The notes below the pieces were generated by a model. That model saw only the letters and a list, made by a program, of their open reading frames with translations, did no database searches and was not told where the DNA came from. A DNA stretch of 64,000 nt from Bacteroidota bacterium (GTDB taxonomy: Bacteria; Bacteroidota; Bacteroidia; Chitinophagales; Chitinophagaceae). The stretch covers positions 248,001-312,000 of the forward strand of contig JAFDXL010000005.1 in the NCBI GenBank assembly GCA_018267955.1, given 5' to 3'. Position numbers and translations under genes: made by a program. Shown here piece by piece: positions 54,182 through 62,903 of this stretch. Position 1 is the first letter of the stretch. Each line of letters starts with the position of its first letter.

Positions 54182-56161
54182 TTATTTTGCAGCACCTGAA
54201 TCAGAAGCAGCTACGGAACTACCCGTACCGTATTTCAGCGGAACATTACTTCCTTTAGCAGATACACGCAGGTAACCTTGCATCTCCTGGTGCAGCGCAG
54301 AACAGAAGTCTGTGCAATAGAACGGGAACATACCTACTCTATCCGGCACAAATTTCAATGTGCATGTTTCGCCCGGCATTATCAGAAGTTCTGCAGTGTT
54401 TGCGCCTTTTACAGCAAATCCGTGCGGTACATCCCAATCCTGCTCCAGGTTGGTCACGTGGAAATATATTTCATCCCCGAGGAATACACCTTCTATATTA
54501 TCCGGTGTAAGGTGAGACCTGATGGCGGTCATATACACATCTACCCTGTTACCATTGCGTACCACTTTGGTAGCTTTTTCGCCCATCGATACATAAGGGT
54601 TATGATTCTTATTGATGTCGTATATTTTAGCGATCTTATCTTTTATAACACTCGCGGGGATAGCCTGTGCATAGTGTGGCTCACCAATCGTAGGGAAGTC
54701 TAGCAACAGTTGCATTTTATCGCCGCTGATATCATAAAGCTGTGCAGCTTGCGGTAGCTCAGGTCCGGTTGGCAGATAGCGGTCTTTGGTGATCTTGTTG
54801 TAAGCGATCACATATTTACCCCATGGCTTTTTAGTATCTCCACCGGGTATGCACAAGTGCCCGATAGAATAGTAGGTTGGCACGCGGTCCAATACTTTCA
54901 CATCTTTAATACTCCATTTCACGATCTCTGAAGACAGGAAGAAAGAAGTATAAGCATTGCCTTTACCATCAAACTCTGTATGCAATGGGCCTAAGCCTGG
55001 TTTTTGTACCTCTCCGTGCAGGGCTGCTTCATATTTCACAACGGGGATGCCATAGTAGTCACCTTCAAAATTCTTATCTGCTATCGCTTTGGTAAATTTA
55101 GTGAAGGAGAATACCGGTATCAATGCAGCCAGCTTACCGCTACCTACAATGTATTCACCGGATGGATCCACATCACAACCGTGCGGTGACTTAGGACATG
55201 GTATCATGTAGATCATATCCTTCAGCTCAGAAGGATCCAGCATAATAACTTCATCTTCCACTTTAGATGTGGCAGAATGTGTATCCTCATTCCATGTATT
55301 ATGATAATACTTTGTTTTCATCTTCGTGCCCTTGCCCGATTTCACATATTCCTCTGCTTTTTTCCAGTTTACGGCAACAATAAAGTCTTTGTCTTTCTGA
55401 GAAGCATTTACTTCAAGAAGCGTATTAGCCTGTTCGGTATTATAAGTAGAGAAGAAGAACCAGCCACTGGATGGGCCTTTACCTGAATGGGACAGATCAA
55501 GACTCATACCCGGCAATGCGATCTGGAAGGCAATATGCATATTACCAGTTGTTTTGTCTACGCTGATAAACGAAGCAACACTTTTAAAATTTTGCTTAAA
55601 GCTGGTAATCGGAACGTCTTCATTTTTAATTGGAATACTGAAACGTGTACCTGCTACAACATACTCTGTATTCTCGGTAATAAAAGGCGAAGAGTGGTTG
55701 CCCGCACTATTAGGTATTTCCAGTATCTCAGCCGTTTTAAAGGTGGTTAAGTCCAGCCTTGCAACACGGGGCGTATTGTTGGCATTCGCAAAAAGCCAAC
55801 GGCCATCCTGCTCGCCATTGGTTTGCGATATCTCCAGGTGGTGCTGATCATCCCATGGAACAAAACCAGCAGTGGTTGTTAGCATTGGCTTGGTTTCTTC
55901 GCTGTAGCCGTAGCCATTCTCAGGGTTAACGGAGAACACGGGAATAACTTTCAGCAACCGCCCCGAAGGAAGTCCGTAAACAGAAACCTGTCCGCTAAAG
56001 CCTCCGGAAACGAAATTGTAAAATTCGTCGTATTTACCCGGTGCTACATACACCTTTGATGCGGCGCCACCTTCTACTACAGCGTCAGTATTTTTCATTT
56101 TACATGACTCCGTCAGGCCCACCACACCAAGTGTACTAAATATTAACAGTAACTTTTTCAT
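54182..56161 (-). CDS. nosZ: Clade II nitrous oxide reductase NosZ
   Basis: 659 residues. The signal is Sec/lipoprotein-like (VVGLTESC-KMKN) with no twin Arg, which marks clade II. The seven-bladed propeller bears CuZ His residues (DDQHHLEISQTNGEQDGRW; CPKSPHGCDVDPSGEY; LGPLHTEFDGKG). The C-terminal cupredoxin domain has the CuA site YCTDFCSALHQEM, with the upstream DVPHGF His. It reduces N2O to N2 in the periplasm. A lipoprotein cytochrome c gene precedes it by 38 bases. Confidence 0.95.
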   Translation of the reverse strand: MKKLLLIFSTLGVVGLTESCKMKNTDAVVEGGAASKVYVAPGKYDEFYNFVSGGFSGQVSVYGLPSGRLLKVIPVFSVNPENGYGYSEETKPMLTTTAGFVPWDDQHHLEISQTNGEQDGRWLFANANNTPRVARLDLTTFKTAEILEIPNSAGNHSSPFITENTEYVVAGTRFSIPIKNEDVPITSFKQNFKSVASFISVDKTTGNMHIAFQIALPGMSLDLSHSGKGPSSGWFFFSTYNTEQANTLLEVNASQKDKDFIVAVNWKKAEEYVKSGKGTKMKTKYYHNTWNEDTHSATSKVEDEVIMLDPSELKDMIYMIPCPKSPHGCDVDPSGEYIVGSGKLAALIPVFSFTKFTKAIADKNFEGDYYGIPVVKYEAALHGEVQKPGLGPLHTEFDGKGNAYTSFFLSSEIVKWSIKDVKVLDRVPTYYSIGHLCIPGGDTKKPWGKYVIAYNKITKDRYLPTGPELPQAAQLYDISGDKMQLLLDFPTIGEPHYAQAIPASVIKDKIAKIYDINKNHNPYVSMGEKATKVVRNGNRVDVYMTAIRSHLTPDNIEGVFLGDEIYFHVTNLEQDWDVPHGFAVKGANTAELLIMPGETCTLKFVPDRVGMFPFYCTDFCSALHQEMQGYLRVSAKGSNVPLKYGTGSSVAASDSGAAK

Positions 56162-56199
56162 ACTATTGTTTGGTTTGAATTATTTGATGGAATGCACTT

Positions 56200-56694
56200 T
56201 TAATTTTTACCGTCATTCTTCCTCATGAATTCCAATACACTTCTTGCCTCATCATCTTTTAGGTTTTGGTTAGGCATACGTACCATACACACTTCCATAA
56301 GCGCTTTGGCTTCTGCATCCTTATCCAGCATCTCGTCGGTATTGGTTACAAAATTCATGATCCATTCCGGGGCCCTGCGGTCTGTTACACCTTTCCAGCC
56401 CGGCCCTACCAGTTTTTCATCGGTAGTCTTATGGCAGGATGAGCACTTTACATCATAGATACTCTGGCCTGCCTTTACCATTTTCTCATCCAGCGGGTGG
56501 GTAAGCTCTACTGTTTTAAATTTACCTACACCTTTTGCTGCTGATGCGTCAGCAGCAGGCGCTTCAGTTGTTGCTGCTGGTTGTGGGTTAGGGGTTTCGT
56601 CCGTAACAGGCTTTTCATTATTGCCGCCACCGCAACTATACATTAATAGCATGCTTGCCGAGATCGCAACTGCAAGGAGATTTCTTTTGTTCAT
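56200..56694 (-). CDS. Lipoprotein cytochrome c, likely NosZ electron donor
   Basis: 164 residues. The lipobox is LLMYSC(GGGN), then a Pro/Ala/Thr-rich linker (about 28-55) and a class I cytochrome c domain: CSSCH (about 87-91) and distal Met in VRMPNQNLKDDEA. It is the first gene of the nos operon, so electron transfer to NosZ is the natural role. Sites of both repeated NO motifs lie upstream. Confidence 0.88.
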   Translation of the reverse strand: MNKRNLLAVAISASMLLMYSCGGGNNEKPVTDETPNPQPAATTEAPAADASAAKGVGKFKTVELTHPLDEKMVKAGQSIYDVKCSSCHKTTDEKLVGPGWKGVTDRRAPEWIMNFVTNTDEMLDKDAEAKALMEVCMVRMPNQNLKDDEARSVLEFMRKNDGKN

Positions 56695-56734
56695 TTTTTT
56701 ATTGATTTAACAGTGAAAGAAGTGAAATACGGAG

Positions 56735-56801
56735 CAAAAGTCTTTCAGATTATGTTCAAAAAGAATGACCGTCGTCAGTTAATAAGGATAAAAACATCTT
56801 T
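56735..56801 (-). promoter_or_regulatory. nos operon promoter with motifs A and B
   Basis: Motif B (AAGGATAAAAACATCTTT, 56784-56801) is followed on the minus strand by motif A (TGAC-GACG-GTCA, 56777-56766) and a -7-like GACTTTTG (56742-56735). The motif A centre is again 29.5 bases upstream of the -7 box. A TTTTTGAACA stretch occupies the -33 region. Confidence 0.55.
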
Positions 56802-56838
56802 AATTGCTATGAACGTTGCTCATATAATTGATAATCAA

Positions 56839-57756
56839 TCAAAACAGGAAATAAAGTCCTGCTTCAGATTTAAATGTATTATTTACCAGCCCCGTTGCAT
56901 AGTCCTGGTACAAGGGCTGATACACCAATACCTGTGCCCCATACCTTTTATAAGACGCCTGTACACCACCTGATAAGTACACCCTGTTGCCACCGGTCAT
57001 ATCGTTTGCCCAGCGGAGACTGTAATTATCATAATCGGCAGATGCATATTCGTAGCGGCCACCTATCTGCGGTATCAGCCTTATCTGTTTCCACGCAAAG
57101 GTTTTAAAAGCCATTAAGCCGCATTGCACACGGTTACCAAACTTGTATTTTTCAGAGTTCGCCGTTGGCAATACACCGGATGCATCCAGGTTTAGGCCGA
57201 AGTCGTTGTATTGTACCGTGTAATTTGTATTTACAATAAAGTCGTAAGATCCTGTGCCCGGCTGCATATTGGGCAGGGTTTCTCCTGCGCTTATCGACTG
57301 TTTATCATACCTGCCAGTTGGCAGTTTTACGCCACCGCCCAGCAGCAGGGTATGCTGTACCTTTCTGCCATTGCAGTTGGCGCCGGTAACCCGGTAGTTG
57401 GCTAGTAAGGTAATATCGCCAATCCCACTGCTTATTGTTTTAGCATGGTCCTCAACCCTGTTATTGGTTATATAAGGTACAAATGCGTAGGCTTGTATTC
57501 TTTTAGAAATATTGTACCTCCCCCATAGCTGCAGGGTACGATAGGTCTCTTTAGATACCGATTCCATGCTTTCGCCCGGCTCCGCTTCGTGTGTACTTTC
57601 AAATGTGCGGTATTGGTATTGGATTCCGACGAAGTTATTAGCCATCTGCGGCAGGATGCCCAGGTATTGATTGCTGGCGGAGCAACCGCAAACATTGCAG
57701 GCGACCGAGACATTATGTATCGTTAATGACAGTAGGACTATGAGTAGCTTTTTCAT
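56839..57756 (-). CDS. Outer-membrane beta-barrel with N-terminal Cys cluster
   Basis: 305 residues. A signal peptide (MKKLLIVLLSLTIHNVSVA) is directly followed by CNVCGCSASNQYLG, a Cys-rich motif suited to metal binding. The rest has alternating beta strands (VQHTLLLGGGVKLPTGRYD; YDFIVNTNYTVQYNDFGLNL) and a terminal Phe, typical of outer-membrane transporter-type barrels. No enzyme motif is seen. Motifs A and B upstream tie it to the nos operon, so copper passage or binding is a fair guess. Confidence 0.65.
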   Translation of the reverse strand: MKKLLIVLLSLTIHNVSVACNVCGCSASNQYLGILPQMANNFVGIQYQYRTFESTHEAEPGESMESVSKETYRTLQLWGRYNISKRIQAYAFVPYITNNRVEDHAKTISSGIGDITLLANYRVTGANCNGRKVQHTLLLGGGVKLPTGRYDKQSISAGETLPNMQPGTGSYDFIVNTNYTVQYNDFGLNLDASGVLPTANSEKYKFGNRVQCGLMAFKTFAWKQIRLIPQIGGRYEYASADYDNYSLRWANDMTGGNRVYLSGGVQASYKRYGAQVLVYQPLYQDYATGLVNNTFKSEAGLYFLF

Positions 57757-57780
57757 AGTTCAAAGCTATCAAGGGCAATA

Positions 57781-57825
57781 AAGGATAAATATGTCTTTTG
57801 ATAGCCTTTTAACTGATTGTGGTCA
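57781..57825 (-). promoter_or_regulatory. Motif A/B pair upstream of the Cys-cluster barrel gene
   Basis: Motif A variant TGAC-CACA-ATCA (57825-57814, one mismatch) and motif B AAGGATAAATATGTCTTT (57781-57798) lie 25-69 bases upstream of the start. A perfect -7 box TAGCTTTG is at 57768-57761, close enough to imply a nearly leaderless transcript. Confidence 0.45.
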
Positions 57826-57900
57826 TTTTTTTAATTCGCAATACTGTTGTAGGAGGAAGAGTAAATCAAAACATCAAACCTGCACTCATCAAGTCAAAGC

Positions 57901-57924
57901 CTCGTGGGTATAAATACCCACGAG
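57901..57924 (-). terminator. Intrinsic terminator of the ELW-DGT repeat gene
   Basis: A perfect 10-bp stem CTCGTGGGTA (57901-57910) and TACCCACGAG (57915-57924) with a four-base loop lies 37 bases past the minus-strand stop. It is T-rich on both sides. Confidence 0.7.
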
Positions 57925-57961
57925 ACTTTTGCAGAATATTAACGGTTTACCGATAGTCGCT

Positions 57962-59653
57962 TTAGTTTTTGCTGAACTTAGTTTTTATGACAGTTCCATC
58001 ATTGGCAACAGCTTCTACAATGTACATCCCCGGCGATAAAGACCGCACATCTATGCGGCTGCCTTTTGTTTCCATGAGCTTTTTGCCCCAGGCAGTATAT
58101 ATGGCAGCACACTGCAGGCCTTCGGATCTTATGTTGATATAATCTGATGTGGGATTAGGATAGACGTCAAAGCTTGCCATATGTTTCCCCGGATCGGTAA
58201 TACCTACGGGATTCATCTCCATTCTCCACAATGCTGATGGGGACTGTCCTGTATTGTAAGAATTGTTGAACAGTATGTATTTACCAAATGGCACAATTGG
58301 AGAACCCATGAGCGTAATATCCTGCTGAAAAGCTAACTGGCCGGTTGCATTAGGCAGGTCATGCCTTACTGTATTGGCGACAGTACCATCCGTGCTCCAT
58401 ATATCTACATTCACAATGCTGCTATTCTTCCAGCGAACGGCTTTAAAGAACATACGGGTTCCAGCTACAGTCAACTGGCCCGGGCTTGTACTGGTTAAAC
58501 TATTGTCCAGATCCATAAATATTTTAGTACCGGATGGAGTGCCATCGCTTTGCCATAGCTCCTGCCCGGTGGCAGCTGAATATGCTGAAAAATAGAGCCT
58601 TCCCCTAAAAGCCGTTAACCATGCCGGCTTCGGGCGATAGCTCAGGTAAGACCCTAAAGGGTCTGCCTCCCATATCTTCGTGGTACCTGCCTGTGTTCCG
58701 TCTGTTTCGTATATGCCTTCTGTACCTGATGGGATGGCACGCGCATAAAAATATAGTTTACCGTTCAGTTCTGCATAGTCCGACATATTGAACAAACTAT
58801 CTTTCAGAAGAATGGTACCTGTGGCGGTGCCATCTGTTATCCATATTGCTGTATCAAACGGAACAGCAGCTGCGTTGAATAGCATTTTATTACCGAATGG
58901 AATAAGATTGGATGGATTACTACCCACGCCCAGGATAGTATTGAGATCTGCCAGTATTTGCGTGCCTGCTTCGGTACCGTCGGATATCCAAAGCTCATTG
59001 CCATGCGTATCGTCATCGGCCGGAAAGATCAGTTTACCGTTAATGGTAGATAATTCATAGGTGGTTGCGTTTACAGCATTAGTATAAGGTAGAGGATTAA
59101 TGTCTTTAACTTTTTTTGTGCCTGCCCTGGTGCCATCGCTGCTATACAATTCAAATCCATTGTAGAAATTCTCTGTTGCGAAAAAATACAGTTTGCCATT
59201 CATCGCTATTAGCGCCTTCTTATCATAACTATGCTGGTCAGCCATCGCGTACAGCTCCAGGCTATCGCTTAAATCATTCACACGCCCGCCGCCCGAAAAA
59301 TTGATTCCATCTGTATAGCACAGGAAATTATGCCATCCTGCAGAGCTGGTATTAGGCTGGTCGATGTAATAGACCTTATTGTTCATGACAACAGGATTGT
59401 GAATTTGAGCCGTAGATATTGCCAGGTCAACGGGTTTGGTGCCTGTGGTGGTAGCATCGGTGGTAATGATGCCGTTTCCTGACGGTATGCCAATGAAACA
59501 CACCATCCTGTTATTATTGAACATTACCGATTCACGTATGGGGCTTGTATAGCCGAAATCAGGCCCGGTGGACAGGTCTGTTACAAATTCAGGTACTTGT
59601 GCGCAGCTGCCGGCAGCTGCGCAGGCAAAAACTAATGTAAAAAGTGATCTCAT
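57962..59653 (-). CDS. T9SS-secreted ELWxSDGT-repeat protein
   Basis: 563 residues from ATG 59653 (MRSLFTLVFACAAAGSCAQ signal); an upstream start at 59713 is rejected because it precedes the signal. Seven or so repeats carry the ELW-(I/Q/S)-(S)DGT-xAGT motif (LYSSDGTRAGTKKV; LWISDGTEAGTQIL; IWITDGTATGTILL; LWQSDGTPSGTKIF), a propeller-like family. A type A sorting domain (FDVYPNPTSDYINIR to the end) predicts T9SS export. No catalytic motif is seen. It is transcribed alone. Confidence 0.8.
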   Translation of the reverse strand: MRSLFTLVFACAAAGSCAQVPEFVTDLSTGPDFGYTSPIRESVMFNNNRMVCFIGIPSGNGIITTDATTTGTKPVDLAISTAQIHNPVVMNNKVYYIDQPNTSSAGWHNFLCYTDGINFSGGGRVNDLSDSLELYAMADQHSYDKKALIAMNGKLYFFATENFYNGFELYSSDGTRAGTKKVKDINPLPYTNAVNATTYELSTINGKLIFPADDDTHGNELWISDGTEAGTQILADLNTILGVGSNPSNLIPFGNKMLFNAAAVPFDTAIWITDGTATGTILLKDSLFNMSDYAELNGKLYFYARAIPSGTEGIYETDGTQAGTTKIWEADPLGSYLSYRPKPAWLTAFRGRLYFSAYSAATGQELWQSDGTPSGTKIFMDLDNSLTSTSPGQLTVAGTRMFFKAVRWKNSSIVNVDIWSTDGTVANTVRHDLPNATGQLAFQQDITLMGSPIVPFGKYILFNNSYNTGQSPSALWRMEMNPVGITDPGKHMASFDVYPNPTSDYINIRSEGLQCAAIYTAWGKKLMETKGSRIDVRSLSPGMYIVEAVANDGTVIKTKFSKN

Positions 59654-59788
59654 TTTAACGGATTTTTTGAAGCAGGCAAGATAGGCTATTAGCCTTAAGT
59701 TAATATCCTGCATTCGACGAAGGCTGAGATTCGTTCGATTAAAATACCGTATTCTATTTAGATGAAAAGTATCAGTGACATTTCCATA

Positions 59789-60193
59789 TTAAACTTCCAA
59801 CAAAAGATCTACGGTCGCACCATTTAGGAAATCGCGTGATGCGCTAACATTCTCTTTATTAATCGGATAATCGATTATAGGTTCAGCCATTAATTGATAA
59901 ACCTTTTCTACTTTTTCATCAATATCCCAACTATCATCTAAGAACTCAAGTACATTGAATATATATTCAAGTTCTGCCGATGTTAATGCTCCCGAAAGGT
60001 AATCGTTTAGCATCCCAATAAAATTAACAGCAGTTAATCTATAAGCGCACTTATTATTAATATACACTTTTAGTACATCCTTTTCCAAAGCTTTTGACCG
60101 CTCTGTTTCTGCCACTTCTTCAGCAATAGTCTCCTTTAGTTCGTGCACAGAAACTTTCTCGTCAAAATAATCAGCTAATACTGTTATATCCAT
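59789..60193 (-). CDS. Hypothetical acidic helical protein
   Basis: 134 residues, acidic, mostly helical, no signal peptide. I do not recognise it. The segment LEYIFNVLEFLDDSWDIDEK and the final INKENVSASRDFLNGATVD look conserved. It lies 34 bases before mnmE's stop on the same strand, and its size and charge resemble small immunity or antitoxin-like proteins, but no partner is visible. Confidence 0.55.
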   Translation of the reverse strand: MDITVLADYFDEKVSVHELKETIAEEVAETERSKALEKDVLKVYINNKCAYRLTAVNFIGMLNDYLSGALTSAELEYIFNVLEFLDDSWDIDEKVEKVYQLMAEPIIDYPINKENVSASRDFLNGATVDLLLEV

Positions 60194-60227
60194 TATAAAT
60201 AATTACTCAGTCATCATCTGATACATT

Positions 60228-61580
60228 CTACTTCCCGATACAGAACTTACTAAATATATAATCCAGCTTATCTTCTGTGGTTACCTCCCCGGTGATCTCA
60301 CCCAGGTAAAACAGGCAGCGGCGTATATCCAGCGCTATCAGGTCGCTGGCTATATGATGGTCCAGGCCGGCTTTTATATCGGTCAATGATCGCAACACTT
60401 CCTGCAGCGATGCATAGTGGCGTGCATTGGTAATGATCGTACCTTCTGTATTGATCTCTCCTTCTACTACTATTTTGTATAATGCCTGCTTTAGTTGCTG
60501 CACATTGTCCTTATTCTTAGCCGATATATAAATAGCATCTTCCCGCTGTGGATGAGTGATGATATCTATCTTATTACCTACCAGCAGGTACTTGATATTT
60601 TCTTTTTTAAACAGCGCTACCTGCTCTTCTATCTCATCCGGTATTGTAGTATTTACATCATACAGGTACACTACTACATCCGCGCGCTTCATGGTATCCA
60701 TGCTGCGCTGCACACCTATGCTTTCTATAATATCACTGGTATGTTCGCGTATGCCTGCAGTATCTATCAGGCGGAAAAGCACACCATTTATATTTAACGT
60801 TTCTTCTATCGTATCGCGCGTAGTACCTGCTATATCACTTACTATAGCTCGTTCTTCGTTCAGCAGGGCATTCAGCAAGGTGCTCTTTCCTGCATTGGGT
60901 TTACCTATAATAGCCACGCTCACGCCATTGCGTATCACATTCCCCAGCCTGAAGGAATCTGCAAGCCTTATGGCTGTACCGGTAAGATCATCCACCAAAT
61001 GATACAATTGTGTACGGTCTGCAAACTCCACATCTTCCTGGCTAAAGTCTAATTCGAGTTCTATCAGTGCACTGAATTTGATCAGTTGCTCGCGCATGGC
61101 TTTCAGCTCTTCGCTAAATCCGCCACGCAGGTTGTGCATAGCGGCTTGCTGTGCCGCACCGCTCTGGCTGGCTATCAGGTCGGCCACCGCTTCGGCTTGC
61201 GCCAGGTCCAGCTTGCCATTCAGGAAGGCACGCTGGGTAAACTCTCCCGCCTTGGCCATATGCGCGCCATTAGCGATACACAGGTTGATGATCTGCTCCA
61301 GTATATATTGAGATCCGTGGCCGCTTATCTCTACCACATCTTCTCCTGTATAGCTCTTGGGGGCTTTGTACAGGCTTACCACTACCTCGTCCAGTATCTT
61401 TTCACCATCTATAATCTTACCAAAATGCAGCGTATGCGATGGCTGGTTAGCCAGTTTCTTTCCTTTAAAGATCTTGTCGGTTACTTCTATAGCCTTGCTG
61501 CCACTAAGCCTGATGACACCTATGGCCCCGATGCCGGGTGGCGTTGCCAGCGCTACGATCGTTTCGTTGATATTATACAT
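60228..61580 (-). CDS. mnmE: tRNA uridine-5-carboxymethylaminomethyl modification GTPase MnmE
   Basis: 450 residues. The N-terminal formyl-THF-binding domain (TIVALATPPGIGAIGVIRLSG) is followed by a helical domain and a G domain (GKPNAGKSTLLNALL about 223; DIAGTTRDT; DTAGI; NKID). The C-terminal FCIGK carries the catalytic Cys. With MnmG it modifies wobble uridine. The length and all motifs are complete, and it is divergent from dtd. Confidence 0.97.
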   Translation of the reverse strand: MYNINETIVALATPPGIGAIGVIRLSGSKAIEVTDKIFKGKKLANQPSHTLHFGKIIDGEKILDEVVVSLYKAPKSYTGEDVVEISGHGSQYILEQIINLCIANGAHMAKAGEFTQRAFLNGKLDLAQAEAVADLIASQSGAAQQAAMHNLRGGFSEELKAMREQLIKFSALIELELDFSQEDVEFADRTQLYHLVDDLTGTAIRLADSFRLGNVIRNGVSVAIIGKPNAGKSTLLNALLNEERAIVSDIAGTTRDTIEETLNINGVLFRLIDTAGIREHTSDIIESIGVQRSMDTMKRADVVVYLYDVNTTIPDEIEEQVALFKKENIKYLLVGNKIDIITHPQREDAIYISAKNKDNVQQLKQALYKIVVEGEINTEGTIITNARHYASLQEVLRSLTDIKAGLDHHIASDLIALDIRRCLFYLGEITGEVTTEDKLDYIFSKFCIGK

Positions 61581-61671
61581 TTCAAAGTCAAAAGTAAAAA
61601 GACGAAAGCTAAAAGCCTCATCAGATTATTCAATGCATCGTTATTACGCAAAAATCCTGCAAATTCGCACC

Positions 61672-62124
61672 ATGCGTGCAGTTATACAAAGGGTTTCTAC
61701 AGCAAGCGTTACCATTCATGGCGAAATGAAGAGCGCTATCAGTACCGGTTTTATGGTATTACTGGGCATAGAAACGGAAGACACCAAAGAGGATGCCGAC
61801 TGGCTTTGTTCCAAGATCGCCCAGTTGCGCGTATTCTCAGATGAGAATGGCCTGATGAACAAAAGCCTGCAGGATGTAGATGGAGAAGTATTGGTGGTGA
61901 GCCAGTTTACCCTGCACGCATCGTATAAAAAAGGAAATCGCCCTTCTTTCATCAAGGCAGCGCGTCCCGAGCAGGCTATACCGTTATATGAATATTTTGT
62001 TAGCACACTCACTAGCCTCACCGGCAAACCAGTCGCCACCGGCACTTTTGGCGCAGACATGAAAGTAGCCCTGGTGAATGACGGCCCTGTTACCATTATT
62101 ATGGACACAAAGAATAAAGAGTAA
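61672..62124 (+). CDS. dtd: D-aminoacyl-tRNA deacylase
   Basis: 150 residues. MRAVIQRVSTASVTI start, SQFTLHASYKKGNRPSF (catalytic Ser-Gln-Phe-Thr motif) and the substrate-site NDGPVT near the C-terminus identify Dtd. It hydrolyses D-amino acids from mischarged tRNA. The frame is open further upstream, but ATG 61672 starts the family-typical N-terminus. Confidence 0.96.
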   Translation: MRAVIQRVSTASVTIHGEMKSAISTGFMVLLGIETEDTKEDADWLCSKIAQLRVFSDENGLMNKSLQDVDGEVLVVSQFTLHASYKKGNRPSFIKAARPEQAIPLYEYFVSTLTSLTGKPVATGTFGADMKVALVNDGPVTIIMDTKNKE

Positions 62125-62139
62125 GTCTATCTTTGACAG

Positions 62140-62583
62140 ATGATGTTTGATGATGCCTATTTTATGCGGGAGGCACTACGGCAGGCGAGGCTTGCCTATG
62201 ATGCGGGAGAGATTCCTATTGGCGCCGTGGTGACATGGGATACCAAGATCATTTCGCGGGGGCACAACCAGGTAGAGCAACTGAATGATGCTACTGCGCA
62301 CGCAGAGATGATAGCACTGACTGCGGCGTTCAACCAGTTGGGCAGTAAATATTTGCCGGAAGCTACGCTGTATGTTACCATAGAGCCATGCCTGATGTGT
62401 TGCGGTGCACTTTACTGGTCTAAGATCGGCCGCATTGTGTACGGAGCTTCTGATGCCAAGAACGGTTATCATCGCATTACGGGCGAAAACTGGCCTTTCC
62501 ATCCCAAAACGCAACTGGCGCACGATGTACTGGCCGACGAATGTGCGCAACTGATGAAAGATTTTTTTGCCGCAAGAAGATGA
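62140..62583 (+). CDS. tadA: tRNA-adenosine deaminase TadA-like
   Basis: 147 residues. Zn-dependent deaminase motifs HAEM (about 50) and PCLMCCGAL (about 84-92), with ALRQARLAYDAGEIPIGAVV. TadA converts A34 to inosine in tRNA-Arg; general nucleoside deaminases share this fold, so the tRNA role is probable. It starts 15 bases after dtd. The downstream Rieske gene overlaps its stop (ATGA), giving a coupled unit. Confidence 0.88.
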   Translation: MMFDDAYFMREALRQARLAYDAGEIPIGAVVTWDTKIISRGHNQVEQLNDATAHAEMIALTAAFNQLGSKYLPEATLYVTIEPCLMCCGALYWSKIGRIVYGASDAKNGYHRITGENWPFHPKTQLAHDVLADECAQLMKDFFAARR

Positions 62584-62903
62584 TCACATTATACGACTGG
62601 CACAAGGTAACAGCTCCATCTTTTGACGAATTGATCGATGGTAGATTGATCGAAGTATTTCTTGGGGAAAAGGCAATAGGACTTTTAAGAAAAGGAGATG
62701 CCGTTTATGCCTTTACTGCCAGGTGCCCGCATGCCAGTGGCAGGCTTTGCGATGGCTGGCTGGATATGCAGGGCCGTATTGTTTGTCCCGATCATAAATA
62801 TCGTTTCGATCCTGCCAATGGCCGCAATACAAGCGGCGAAGGCTACAAACTAAAAACCTATCCTGTAGAAATAAGAGAAGGGTATATTTACGTAGGATTA
62901 TGA
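62580..62903 (+). CDS. Rieske [2Fe-2S] ferredoxin-like protein
   Basis: 107 residues from ATG 62580; an ORF start at 62541 would lie inside tadA. The cluster ligands are C-x-H in ARCPHASGRLCDG and CPDHKYRF. NirD/BphF-type small Rieske protein with no signal peptide, so cytoplasmic electron transfer is likely. Partner oxidoreductase unknown. Four-base overlaps with both neighbours suggest translational coupling. Confidence 0.85.
   Translation: MITLYDWHKVTAPSFDELIDGRLIEVFLGEKAIGLLRKGDAVYAFTARCPHASGRLCDGWLDMQGRIVCPDHKYRFDPANGRNTSGEGYKLKTYPVEIREGYIYVGL

Noticed and set aside
61086-61844. 252-residue plus-strand frame opposite mnmE and dtd
   Set aside because: It overlaps two complete, recognised genes and has no recognisable domain.
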